A DNA stretch of 64,000 bases from assembly GCF_937129435.1 (NCBI RefSeq), contig NZ_CAKZNF010000037.1:1-64000 (forward strand), read 5' to 3'. Of this stretch, positions 19,014 through 26,392 are shown piece by piece; the stretch's first letter is position 1; the number at the start of each line of letters is the position of its first letter. This stretch comes from an uncultured Parasphingopyxis sp. (GTDB taxonomy: Bacteria; Pseudomonadota; Alphaproteobacteria; Sphingomonadales; Sphingomonadaceae). The notes under the pieces were generated by a model. That model saw nothing but the letters and a program-made list of their open reading frames with translations. It was not told where the DNA came from and did not search any database. The position numbers and the translations under genes are program-made.

Positions 19014-19384
19014 TGAAAGTGGGGGCTTCTGTTGCTCGGGGCCCCCGGCCCGCCGGTTTCCGCTTCTGTTGCCCGGGGCGGTCCGCCCGCGCTTTTGTCT
19101 TAGTAACTTAGTCCGTGAGGACGTCTGTTACGCAGCAATCGCAAGTGCTTCGTTATCGTTGGCACTTATGAGTTTTGAACGGTTTTACGGCGCATTCAGG
19201 CCGGGCGAAAGTATCCGCTTTTCAGCACACGTCGATCCTGGTTCGGCCCCGTCAGATGGGGCGGACGGGCGCGAAAACCGCCCTTTCTGTCCGCCTGATC
19301 TGGTGGAGCCGCCGGGTACTGCCCCCGGGTCCGCTGCACCTATTGCACGGCACAATTTATCGCCATAGCCGGACAAGTCCGGCA
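19014..19384 (-). ncRNA. ssrA: Transfer-messenger RNA, circularly permuted two-piece type
   Basis: tmRNA rescues stalled ribosomes with SmpB. On the minus strand the acceptor piece comes first and ends CGGCTCCACCA (CCA at 19303-19301). An intervening segment, 19300-19251, is removed, and the coding piece starts GGGGCCG at 19250; GGGGCCG and CGGCTCC form the 7-bp acceptor stem. The tag frame, 19163-19128, reads ANDNEALAIAA then TAA, the ANDN...AA tag of alphaproteobacteria. Two similar pseudoknot-like blocks (AGCAACAGAAGC and GGCAACAGAAGC) follow. A -10-like TATATA sits at about 19397-19392; the 3' end has a hairpin and T-run at 19014-19008. Outer ends are approximate. Confidence 0.93.
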
Positions 19385-19464
19385 CGCTCCTATATAGGGG
19401 TTCGAGGCTTAATGGGAAGTGAGCGCGCGGCGACGCGCTCGAACGCGCCCTGCCGGCGCGATGA

Positions 19465-19755
19465 TCAGCCTTCGCCGCCCTGGGGTTCCTCGACCGGCGG
19501 TGTCATCGGTTCCACGCCGTCGATATCGTCCATCGCGCCTTCCGTATCTTCGGCCGGTTCCTGCCCCATCATCGTCTCGGCGGACATGCCGTCCTCTTCC
19601 ATCGCATCTTCCGAAAGCGGGTCTTCGGCCATGATGTCTTCGGTCACGACCTCGCCTTCTTCGGGCATATCCCCGGTATCGGTCTCGGCGCCGCCGCACG
19701 CGGCCAGCGAGAGGAAGCCTGCGGCGAGCGCGGTGCTGGCGAAAATCTTCTTCAT
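19465..19755 (-). CDS. Small acidic lipoprotein, 96 aa
   Basis: I start at ATG 19755: GGGAGA lies 6 nt upstream, whereas the ATG two codons earlier would be too close. MKKIFASTALAAGFLSLAACGG is a lipoprotein signal with lipid cysteine in LAAC. The mature part is almost only Asp, Glu, Met, Pro and Gly (EEGEVVTEDIMAEDPLSEDAMEEDGM), with no aromatic core, so it is probably disordered. It is similar in plan to the next gene upstream (19947) and the two likely derive from one family of sphingomonad acidic lipoproteins. Function unknown; cation binding or envelope spacing is speculation. Confidence 0.75.
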   Translation of the reverse strand: MKKIFASTALAAGFLSLAACGGAETDTGDMPEEGEVVTEDIMAEDPLSEDAMEEDGMSAETMMGQEPAEDTEGAMDDIDGVEPMTPPVEEPQGGEG

Positions 19756-19869
19756 CGTCATTCTCCCGTCTTGTTGGTGGTGCGCGGCCGATGGTGGCCC
19801 TGATTATCCCAACCAATGGCCGGAAACTGTGATTGTTCCGGCCCTATCGGATCGCAAGAGCGCTGGCAC

Positions 19870-19905
19870 GAAAAAACGGCGCCCCGGCCGAAGCCGGAAC
19901 GCCGT
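19870..19905 (-). terminator. Rho-independent terminator after the 19947 lipoprotein
   Basis: Minus strand: ACGGCG..CCGGC-TTCG-GCCGG..CGCCGT followed by six T. The TTCG tetraloop and T-run make it a textbook terminator, 41 nt after the stop, so the two lipoprotein genes are separate transcripts or attenuated. Confidence 0.88.
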
Positions 19906-19946
19906 CTTATGCCATGGGGCATTTCGTTCAAATCGGCAGGGCCAAA

Positions 19947-20231
19947 TTACATACCCGTACCCTGGGTATCGCCAACGCCGGTTTCGCTCGGGGCGATCTC
20001 GCCATCGTCATCCATGGCGTTGGCGGCTTCCTCGCCCTGCTCCTCGACCATATCGGCCTGCATTTCGAGCTCGTCTTCGACCGCTTCATTGGTGGCTTCA
20101 TCAGCCATTTCGTCGATCGCTTCGGCCTGCTCTTCGGCCGCATCTTCGACGGCATCGGCTTCCTCGCTCTGGCAGGCGGCGAGGGTCAGCGCAGCGGCAG
20201 CGGCCGTCGAGGCGAAAATAAGCTTTTTCAT
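19947..20231 (-). CDS. Small acidic lipoprotein, 94 aa
   Basis: ATG 20231 opens MKKLIFASTAAAAALTLAACQS, with lipobox LAAC. The mature sequence is a run of acidic/alanine heptad-like segments (EEADAVEDAAEEQAEAIDEMADEATNEAVEDELEMQADMVEEQGEEAANAMDD), likely a helix or coiled coil, with a short neutral tail ending TQGTGM. Codons upstream of 20231 add non-signal residues. It resembles entericidin-like or other small sphingomonad lipoproteins in size, but I do not recognise a named family. It has a strong terminator of its own and precedes a second acidic lipoprotein. Confidence 0.75.
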   Translation of the reverse strand: MKKLIFASTAAAAALTLAACQSEEADAVEDAAEEQAEAIDEMADEATNEAVEDELEMQADMVEEQGEEAANAMDDDGEIAPSETGVGDTQGTGM

Positions 20232-20260
20232 CAATTCAGTCCCTGTGTTGCGCGGCACAA

Positions 20261-20299
20261 ACGGGGCCGCATTCCAACGCCGTCAATGGGCGGCCCCGT
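20261..20299 (-). terminator. Hairpin downstream of mscL, possible bidirectional terminator
   Basis: ACGGGGCCGC and GCGGCCCCGT form a perfect 10-bp stem 46 nt after the mscL stop. T-rich sequence follows on the plus side (ATTTTGTT) and a shorter TTTG on the minus side. Confidence 0.5.
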
Positions 20300-20344
20300 A
20301 TTTTGTTCCGGAAAATACGACGAAGCGAGAAAGTTATTCTCAAA

Positions 20345-20767
20345 TCACCGTTTTTTGAGCTCGTCCCGGATTTCGGCGAGCAGATCGACCTCGCTCGGGC
20401 CCGCCGGCGCCTCCTCTTCCTTGAGCATCAGCTTGTTCGCCTGACGCACCATGATGAAGATGATGAAGGCGAGGATGAGGAAGTTGATCAGCACGGTGAT
20501 GAACTGGCCGAGCCCGATCATTGCCACGCCTGCCTCTTTCAGTTCGGCATAGTTGGTGAGCGATCCTTCATAACCGGGCGGCACATCGCCGAGCATGACG
20601 AAGTAGCTCGAAAAATCGACCCCGCCGAACAGCCAGCCGACGACCGGCATGATGACATCGTCGGTCAGCGAGGTGGTAATGGTGGCGAAAGCGGCGCCGA
20701 TGATCACGGCGACGGCAAGATCGATGACGTTGCCGCGTGCGATGAACGCCTTGAATTCGGAAATCAT
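20345..20767 (-). CDS. mscL: Large-conductance mechanosensitive channel
   Basis: Homopentameric inner-membrane emergency valve that opens on turgor surge. 140 residues. N-terminal amphipathic helix and TM1: [49 protein letters not shown], with the pore hydrophobic gate in VAVIIGAAF. Periplasmic loop, then TM2 ([27 protein letters not shown]) and an acidic/basic C-terminal bundle ending [12 protein letters not shown]. Length is normal for the family (about 135-145). Divergent from the NUDIX gene. Confidence 0.96.
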   Translation of the reverse strand: MISEFKAFIARGNVIDLAVAVIIGAAFATITTSLTDDVIMPVVGWLFGGVDFSSYFVMLGDVPPGYEGSLTNYAELKEAGVAMIGLGQFITVLINFLILAFIIFIMVRQANKLMLKEEEAPAGPSEVDLLAEIRDELKKR

Positions 20768-20884
20768 CTACAGACCCTCCTGTTGTGCGTTGCGTTAGTG
20801 GGCAACGGTCCGGAATTACGCAAGCCCCGGAACTGTTCACGCGCGCGTGCCGGCGTGCAACAAGCGGTGCGAAAGGAGGGTCGA

Positions 20885-21415
20885 TTGACCGAACAACGCG
20901 AGACGCACTGGAGCGGGCGGTTCATTGCCGTGCACCAGCAAGGGCGCTGGGAATATGTCAGCCGCGTGCGGGGAATCGGCGCTGCGGTGATCCTGGCCAT
21001 CGAGGATGCGCCAGACGGAAGGCATGTCATCCTTGTCGAGCAGTATCGGGTTCCGCTGGGCGCGAACAGCCTCGAACTTCCGGCCGGGCTCGTCGGCGAT
21101 TTGCAAGAGGGGGAAACGCCCGAGCAAGCGGCGGCAAAGGAACTGGAGGAGGAAACCGGCTACCGTGCGGACACACTCCGCGATTGCGGGCGGTTCTGCT
21201 CGTCGCCCGGCCTGACCAGCGAAACCTTCACGCTCTTTCGCGCCACCGGCCTCAAAAAAATGGGCGCGGGGGGCGGGACTGAGCATGAAAACATCTCCGT
21301 GCACCGCGTCGCGCTCGACAAGATCGAGGATTTCGTCGAGGCCAAGCGCAGCGAGAACTGCATCATCGACGTACGCATCCTGATCCTGCTCGCCGCCGGA
21401 TTGCTGAAGCGATAG
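20885..21415 (+). CDS. NUDIX hydrolase, ADP-ribose pyrophosphatase type, 176 aa
   Basis: Hydrolyses nucleoside diphosphates linked to X, probably ADP-ribose or similar. I choose TTG 20885 as start: AAGGAGG lies 5 nt before it, and the residues before it do not belong to the family. The Nudix box is GDLQEGETPEQAAAKELEEETGY, with Lys where REUXEE usually has Arg; the metal-binding EExE glutamates are present. LELPAGLVG ahead of the box and CGRFCSSPGLTSETFTLFRATGL after it are those of the ADPRase subfamily. It is divergent from mscL and convergent with the LysR gene. Confidence 0.88.
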   Translation: MTEQRETHWSGRFIAVHQQGRWEYVSRVRGIGAAVILAIEDAPDGRHVILVEQYRVPLGANSLELPAGLVGDLQEGETPEQAAAKELEEETGYRADTLRDCGRFCSSPGLTSETFTLFRATGLKKMGAGGGTEHENISVHRVALDKIEDFVEAKRSENCIIDVRILILLAAGLLKR

Positions 21416-21418
21416 ATT

Positions 21419-22333
21419 CTACGCTGAGCCAGCCTCGCGCACCACTCGATCGGCCCGGACCATGCCCGTGATCTGATCGGCGAAAAAATCCATGACCGCG
21501 CGAACGCGCGGCGTGTGGCGGAGCCGTTCATGCGTCACGATCCAGAGGCCGGTCGTATCGCTCGGACGCGGCGGCAGGCAGCGGACCAGGCCCGGTTCGC
21601 GATCCGCGACGAAACTCGGCAGGACGGCAATTCCCAGGCCCGCGCGCACGGCGGCCAGCAGTCCGGTCTCCGAACTGTGGTGCATCGCAACGGCCGATTC
21701 GAGATCATATTCCTGCAGCCATTCGCGATAGCCGGGCCATAGCCGGCTGCCGCCGCCGCCGATGAACACATGATCGAGCAGCTCGCGCCGCGAATGCGGG
21801 ATGCCATGCTCGCTTGCATATTCGCGGCTGGCATACAGCGTCCAGAAATCGTCGGCGAGACGGCGTGCGACGAGGCCGCTGCCCTCGATCCGCTTGGCGC
21901 TGCGCAGCGCCACATCGGCCTCGCCTGCGGAGAGGTCGCGCAATTCCTGCGTCGTATCGATCTCGATGCGGAGATCGGGATAGGCGGTGTGGAAGGCGCG
22001 GAAGACCGGCGCCAGAACCGTGCTTGCATAGATATCGGCCGCCGACAGGCAAACCTCGCCCGTGAGTTCGCGCGATTGCGAGGCAGCGGCATCGCCGAAG
22101 CCCTCGACCGCGCTTTCGACCGCCTGTCCTTGCTGCAGGAGCGCCTCGCCGGCGGGCGTCATGACATAGCCGTCCTGCCGCCGCTCGAAGAGAACCAGGC
22201 CGAGCGACTCTTCGAGCGCCGTGATCCGTCGTGCCACCGTGGTCTGGCTGGTGCCGAGCGCCTTGGCCGCAGCCAGCGTGCTCCCCTTGGTCGCGACGGC
22301 GACGAAATATTTGAGGTCGTTCCAGCTGAACAT
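21419..22333 (-). CDS. LysR-family transcriptional regulator, 304 aa
   Basis: N-terminal winged HTH MFSWNDLKYFVAVATKGSTLAAAKALGTSQTTVARRITALEESLGLVLFER (start ATG 22333) and a C-terminal periplasmic-binding-like effector domain (VCLSAADIYASTVLAPVFRAFHTAYPDLRIEIDT...). It is divergent from a UrcA-family gene with a perfect 12-bp-arm palindrome in between, beginning 4 nt before its start, fitting autorepression or control of the neighbour. The upstream extension of the reading frame covers the operator and is not coding. Effector unknown. Confidence 0.9.
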   Translation of the reverse strand: MFSWNDLKYFVAVATKGSTLAAAKALGTSQTTVARRITALEESLGLVLFERRQDGYVMTPAGEALLQQGQAVESAVEGFGDAAASQSRELTGEVCLSAADIYASTVLAPVFRAFHTAYPDLRIEIDTTQELRDLSAGEADVALRSAKRIEGSGLVARRLADDFWTLYASREYASEHGIPHSRRELLDHVFIGGGGSRLWPGYREWLQEYDLESAVAMHHSSETGLLAAVRAGLGIAVLPSFVADREPGLVRCLPPRPSDTTGLWIVTHERLRHTPRVRAVMDFFADQITGMVRADRVVREAGSA

Positions 22334-22336
22334 GGC

Positions 22337-22362
22337 GCCATTCTGCAATTTTGCAGAATGGC
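22337..22362. promoter_or_regulatory. Palindrome between lysR and urcA-like genes (likely operator)
   Basis: GCCATTCTGCAA-TT-TTGCAGAATGGC: 12-bp perfect arms around 2 bp. It starts 4 nt upstream of the LysR start. LysR sites carry a T-N11-A dyad, and this palindrome offers one. Target assignment is inferred from position. Confidence 0.6.
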
Positions 22363-22455
22363 TGTGCAACATCGTTTATCGTTGCACCGCACAATCTTTG
22401 CTATCCGACCATCAGCGCCGGCGCTCTCTCCTCCCCGGATGAAAAGGACAGAGCC

Positions 22456-22755
22456 ATGAAGACCTTTATTGCCATCGCCATCGCGACGCTCGCGATGGTG
22501 CCCGCCCTCTCGCAACCCGTTGCCGCCGAACAGCGCAGCGTTTCGGTCGGCTATGCCGATCTCGACCTGTCGCAGCGGGCGGACAGGGCCGCGCTGGACC
22601 AGCGGATCGCGCGTGCTGCCAATAGCGTGTGCGGCGACGTGTCCGCATTCGATCTGGCCGGCGGCAATGCCGTGCGCCGGTGCCGTGTCGACGCGATCGC
22701 AGCTGCCAGAGAGCAGATTCCCGAAGCCGTGCAAAGCTTCGCCGCTACCGAATAG
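22456..22755 (+). CDS. UrcA family secreted protein, 99 aa
   Basis: Starts at ATG 22456 after AAAGGACAGAGCC. Signal peptide MKTFIAIAIATLAMVPALSQPVAAE, then SVSVGYADLDLSQRADRAALDQRIARAANSVCGD and GNAVRRCRVDAIAAAREQ. The YADLDLSQ block and the two cysteines (VCGD, RCR) are the UrcA signature; the cysteines likely form a disulphide. UrcA proteins are small exported proteins found mainly in Sphingomonadales and relatives, function unclear. The neighbouring divergent LysR suggests induced expression. Confidence 0.82.
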   Translation: MKTFIAIAIATLAMVPALSQPVAAEQRSVSVGYADLDLSQRADRAALDQRIARAANSVCGDVSAFDLAGGNAVRRCRVDAIAAAREQIPEAVQSFAATE

Positions 22756-22839
22756 ACGCCGCCTCTCCAGGGTGTCGCTTGCGGCGGTCGTCGGTCCAAC
22801 CGCCGGCCGCCGCCTTTTTATGGCGCCGCGGTGCTGAGC

Positions 22840-23118
22840 TTATTTGAAATTGTCGGCATAGGCCTGGATCTTGAGTGTACGCTCATGCCCCGGCGTCACG
22901 CGGAAGGCGATCCCCTGCTTCTCGGCATAGGCCTTGGCCGCGTCGAGATCGGGAAAGCTGAGCCGCACCTGCCGTTTCGTGTCGCCCGAACCGGCCCAGC
23001 CCATCAACGGATCGGCGCGCTGCGCCTCGGTCGGCTCGAACTCCAGCGTCCACTGGCCGACGCGGTGGCGGCCGGACTGCATGGCGTTTTTGGGGCGTTG
23101 ATAGATGCGCGCGGTCAT
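22840..23118 (-). CDS. ETC complex I subunit family protein (NDUFS4-like), 92 aa
   Basis: Short soluble protein: TARIYQRPKNAMQSGRHRVGQWTLEFEPTEAQRADPLMGWAGSGDTKRQVRLSFPDLDAAKAYAEKQGIAFRVTPGHERTLK. This matches the 'ETC complex I subunit conserved region' domain, related to NDUFS4 of mitochondrial complex I and present as an accessory subunit in alphaproteobacterial NADH dehydrogenase. It probably binds the peripheral arm. It stands alone here, away from nuo genes. Its upstream neighbour is MATE with a repeat between them. Confidence 0.88.
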   Translation of the reverse strand: MTARIYQRPKNAMQSGRHRVGQWTLEFEPTEAQRADPLMGWAGSGDTKRQVRLSFPDLDAAKAYAEKQGIAFRVTPGHERTLKIQAYADNFK

Positions 23119-23157
23119 GGGCGAGGCTTTTGCGCAAAGCGGGCGGCGGGGTCAATA

Positions 23158-23295
23158 TTTGTCAGACTCGCCCTATCGGTCGAGCGCCGCACCGGCCCTC
23201 TCCCCCACCCGGCCTCCCACGAGTGTATCCTGAATGGGAGGCCGGGTGGGGGAGAGGGCCGGTGCGGCGCTTAGCGCTGGCCAAAGTCTGACAAA
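23158..23295. repeat. TTGTCAGA-ended palindromic repeat, copy C, complete
   Basis: The clearest copy: termini TTTGTCAGACT (23158) and AGTCTGACAAA (23295) are an 11-bp perfect inverted repeat. The arms at 23184-23219 and 23235-23270 form a perfect 36-bp stem; the loop CGAGTGTATCCTGAA is the reverse complement of the copy B loop, so the centre is inverted relative to B. It lies 24 nt after the MATE stop on the minus strand. Confidence 0.9.
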
Positions 23296-23319
23296 CAATC
23301 ATCCGACGAAACAAACACT

Positions 23320-24702
23320 TCACACCAACCCGATCCGCTCGCGCAGCAGCCAGCGTCCGGTGAGCAGCACCGCCGCCACGCCCAGGCCCGCAGCCAGTCC
23401 GATCCAGATGCCAATGCCCTCCCATCCCGCATAGAAACCGAGGCCGATCGCAATGCCGAAACCGACGATCCAATAGCCGAATGCGGCGAAGATCATCGGC
23501 ACGCGCGTGTCCTGCACGCCGCGCAGTACCCCGGCGCCCACGGCCTGGGTGCCGTCGACCAGCTGGAACATCGCGGCGATGAACAGGAAGGAGACGGCGA
23601 GATCGAAGACGCGGTCGCCCCGGCCGACCCCTTCTTCCATGAACAGCCCGACGAGCTGCGCCGGGAAGACGACCATCGTCGTCGCCAGCAAGAGCGCCGC
23701 GCCGACGCCGAGACCATAGGCCACCTGCCCGGCCAGCCGGATGCCGTCGCGATCTTCTCGCCCATAGTAAAAGCCGACACGCACGGTGGCGGCCTGGCTG
23801 ATGCCGAGCGGGATCATGAAGGCCACCGCGGCGACCTGCAGCGCCACGGCATGGGCGGCGACCGAATCCTGGTCGATCAGACCCATCAGGAAAATCGCCG
23901 CGCTGAAGATCGTCACCTCGAGCACCAGCATCACCGCGATTGGCAGGCCGAGCCGCGCGATATGGGCGAAACGCTGCCAGTCGGGCCGCCAGAAATTGGC
24001 GAACAGCCGATAGCGGCGGAACGGCTTGAGGCCGGTGGTGACAAGGATCATGCCGAGCATCAACAAGATGTTCGACAGCAGGCTGGCGATCGCCGCGCCT
24101 TCGAGGCCGAGTTCGGGAAACGGTCCGACACCGAAGATCAGCAGCCAATCGACGATCGCGTTGAAGCCGACACCGATCACGGTGACGATCACGCCCCAGA
24201 TCGGCCGCTCGAGCGCGGACACGTACAGCCGCAGCACGACGAACAGTAAGTAAGGGAGCAGGCCCCACATCGCGATCCGGTTGTAGATCGCCGCATCGCG
24301 TCCGAGCGCCGCCGGCTGGCGAAGCAGGTCCAGCACCGGTTCGGTGTTCCACAGGATCGCCCAGATCGGCACGCAGACCAGCGCCGACAGCCAGATCGCC
24401 TGCCGCACCGTTCGCCGCGAATCGCGCACCGGATGCGGCCGCTTTCCCCGCGCCGCCGCGATCAGCGGCGAAGCAGCCATCACGAGCCCGATCGCGAACA
24501 TGGCCAGCGCGAAATACAGGTTCACCGCAAGTGCCGACGCCGCGAGTGCATCGACATCGTAACGGCCGAGCATGATGACGTCGGTCGTGTTGATCGCGTT
24601 GGACGCGAAATTTCCGAGTATTAAAGGAAGGGCGAGCGCAAAGGTGGCGCGAATCTCCGAGCGCAGCGGCGTCGTGCCTTCGGGGGCGTGGATGCGTGGC
24701 AT
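23320..24702 (-). CDS. MATE family efflux transporter, 460 aa
   Basis: Twelve-helix inner-membrane antiporter (NorM type) exporting cationic compounds with Na+ or H+. Family features: N-terminal LALPLILGNFASNAINTTDVIMLGRYDVDALAASALAVN, then repeated LGMILVTTG and VALQVAAVAFMIPLGISQAATVRVGFYYGRED with RD residues at the pseudo-symmetric half, and AMFQLVDGTQAVGAGVLRGVQDTRVPMI. The length is normal (440-470). No drug specificity can be assigned. Palindromic copy C follows its stop; copy E precedes its start by about 120 nt. Confidence 0.92.
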   Translation of the reverse strand: MPRIHAPEGTTPLRSEIRATFALALPLILGNFASNAINTTDVIMLGRYDVDALAASALAVNLYFALAMFAIGLVMAASPLIAAARGKRPHPVRDSRRTVRQAIWLSALVCVPIWAILWNTEPVLDLLRQPAALGRDAAIYNRIAMWGLLPYLLFVVLRLYVSALERPIWGVIVTVIGVGFNAIVDWLLIFGVGPFPELGLEGAAIASLLSNILLMLGMILVTTGLKPFRRYRLFANFWRPDWQRFAHIARLGLPIAVMLVLEVTIFSAAIFLMGLIDQDSVAAHAVALQVAAVAFMIPLGISQAATVRVGFYYGREDRDGIRLAGQVAYGLGVGAALLLATTMVVFPAQLVGLFMEEGVGRGDRVFDLAVSFLFIAAMFQLVDGTQAVGAGVLRGVQDTRVPMIFAAFGYWIVGFGIAIGLGFYAGWEGIGIWIGLAAGLGVAAVLLTGRWLLRERIGLV

Positions 24703-24823
24703 CGGCCCGGCACGGCTAGAGGCGAATCGCTTTGGTCATGGCCAAGCGCTATGCGCCCCTCGCCGCGCGACCGGAAGGGTCGTGGTAAAGATGTCGCGGC
24801 TGTGGCCGATGGGTTACATTCGA

Positions 24824-24905
24824 TTGTCAGAATCTCGCTATCGCGAGGTCGCCGCACCAGCCCGCATTTATGGTCAGAATTTTCCCGAAGGAAAATTCTG
24901 ACAAA
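24824..24905. repeat. TTGTCAGA-ended palindromic repeat, copy E (short)
   Basis: TTGTCAGA at 24824, hairpin CTCGC-tat-GCGAG, GTCGCCGCACCAGCCC, then a second hairpin GTCAGAATTTTCC-cgaa-GGAAAATTCTGAC ending TCTGACAA. The long central stem is missing. On the minus strand the TTTGTCAGA end starts immediately after the TAG of the polyprenyl synthase. Confidence 0.85.
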
Positions 24906-25919
24906 CTAATACGCCCGCGCCACCGCAAAGCGGACCGCTTCCACCAGCGCGCTCTTCGCCTGGCCGGCAGGGAAGCCGCCGATCGCGTCGATGGCGCGCT
25001 GGCCGTAATGGCGCGCGCGGGCCATGGTGTCGGACACGGCCTCGTGATGGATGAGGAGGTCCTTCGCATGCGCAAGATCGGCGTCGGAAACGCGTCGCCC
25101 CTCCATTGCGTCGCGCCAGAAGGTCTTCTCTTCCGCCGTTCCGCGGGCATAAGCGAGGATGACCGGCAGCGTCACCTTGCCATCGCGGAAATCGTCGCCG
25201 CTATTCTTGCCCATCGTCTCCTCGTCGGAAACATAATCGATCGCGTCGTCAACGAGCTGGAAGGCGATGCCGAGATTGCGGCCATAGGCGTCGAGCGCCT
25301 CCTCGACCTCCTCGTCGCGTTCGGCGACGACGGCGGCGATCCGGCAGGCCGCGGCGAAGAGCGCGGCCGTCTTGGCGCCGATGATCTCGAGATAATGATC
25401 CTCGCTCGTGTCGACCCGGCGCTGGGCGGTCAGCTGGCTGACCTCGCCCTCGGCGATCACCGCGCTGGCGTTCGAGAGGATCTTGAGCACTTTGAGGCTG
25501 CCGTCCTCGACCATCAGCTCGAACGAGCGGCTGAAGAGGAAATCGCCGACGAGCACGCTCGCCGGATTGCCCCAGATCACGTTCGCCGTCTTCTTGCCCC
25601 GCCGCTGGTCGGACACGTCAACGACATCGTCATGCAGCAACGTCGCGGTATGGATGAACTCGACACAGGCGGCGAGCTTGCACTGCCGGTCGCCCGGATA
25701 ATCGAGCAGCTTGGCGCAGGCCAGCGTCAGCATCGGCCGCATCCGCTTGCCGCCGCCCGCGATTAGATGGCCCGCCAGTTCCGGGATCAACGGCACCTGG
25801 CTCTGCATCCGGCCGAGGATCACCGAATTGACCTTGTTCATGTCGGCGGCGACGAGCGCGATCATCGGATCGAGCGAGGGCGGCGCATCGCCGCGGATCG
25901 GGGTGACGGTGGCGCTCAT
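24906..25919 (-). CDS. Polyprenyl diphosphate synthase (trans, long chain)
   Basis: Makes the all-trans polyprenyl diphosphate tail of ubiquinone; sphingomonads use Q-10, so decaprenyl is the likely product, but chain length cannot be read from sequence alone. 337 residues. First Asp-rich motif LLHDDVVDVSDQRRGK, second FQLVDDAIDYVSDEE; GGGKRMRPMLTLACAKLLD is the substrate lysine/arginine region and GNPASVLVGDFLFSRSFELMV the chain-length area. Start at ATG 25919 with conserved SLDPMIALVAADMNKVNSVIL. Divergent from chorismate mutase. Confidence 0.93.
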   Translation of the reverse strand: MSATVTPIRGDAPPSLDPMIALVAADMNKVNSVILGRMQSQVPLIPELAGHLIAGGGKRMRPMLTLACAKLLDYPGDRQCKLAACVEFIHTATLLHDDVVDVSDQRRGKKTANVIWGNPASVLVGDFLFSRSFELMVEDGSLKVLKILSNASAVIAEGEVSQLTAQRRVDTSEDHYLEIIGAKTAALFAAACRIAAVVAERDEEVEEALDAYGRNLGIAFQLVDDAIDYVSDEETMGKNSGDDFRDGKVTLPVILAYARGTAEEKTFWRDAMEGRRVSDADLAHAKDLLIHHEAVSDTMARARHYGQRAIDAIGGFPAGQAKSALVEAVRFAVARAY

Positions 25920-26020
25920 GGTCGCCGCGCGATGTGGGCGGATTCGCCGCGAAAGGCAAGCGCCGAGCGCCGCCTTCGCAATGCTTGCATAATGCGGTTG
26001 CGACGGCGAAAAGGCGCCTG

Positions 26021-26341
26021 ATGACAGACGAGCCGGACCCCGAAGACGCGCTTGCCCGATGGCGCGACGAGATCGACACGATTGACGCGCAGATGATCCG
26101 GCTGCTCGCCGAACGCTTCAAGATCACGACCAAGGTCGGCTACTGGAAGGCGGCGAACGACGTACCGCCCGTCGACCCCGGCCGCGAGCGGCGCCAGGTC
26201 GAGCGGCTGGAGGCACTCGCCGAGGAAACGGGTCTCAGCCATGAATTCCTCACGCGCTTTCTTCGCATCATCATCGACGAGGTCGTGCGCCATCACCGGA
26301 TTGTCCGCGGCGAGGAATTCGACGCCCCCGACCCGCTATGA
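26021..26341 (+). CDS. Chorismate mutase, AroQ class, 106 aa
   Basis: Converts chorismate to prephenate on the Phe/Tyr pathway. I start at ATG 26021 (MTDEPDPEDALARWRDEIDTIDAQMIRLLAERFKITTKVGYWKAANDVPPVDPGRERRQVERL), since 29 upstream codons do not fit. The AroQ-type three-helix pattern with DEID, IRLLAERF, VGYWK and the R..Q.....L in the last helix is seen; LTRFLRIIIDEVVRHHR completes the fold. A stand-alone short enzyme. It is followed by the glutathione transferase gene after 51 nt. Confidence 0.9.
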   Translation: MTDEPDPEDALARWRDEIDTIDAQMIRLLAERFKITTKVGYWKAANDVPPVDPGRERRQVERLEALAEETGLSHEFLTRFLRIIIDEVVRHHRIVRGEEFDAPDPL

Positions 26342-26392
26342 CCGCCGGGCCGAAGAATCCCGCCCGCGCCCCCGATTAAGGAGAGAAACGCC

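Noticed and set aside
24738-24788. 16-codon frame in the gap before the MATE gene
   Set aside because: No ribosome site, short, and composition is not that of a secreted or membrane peptide.
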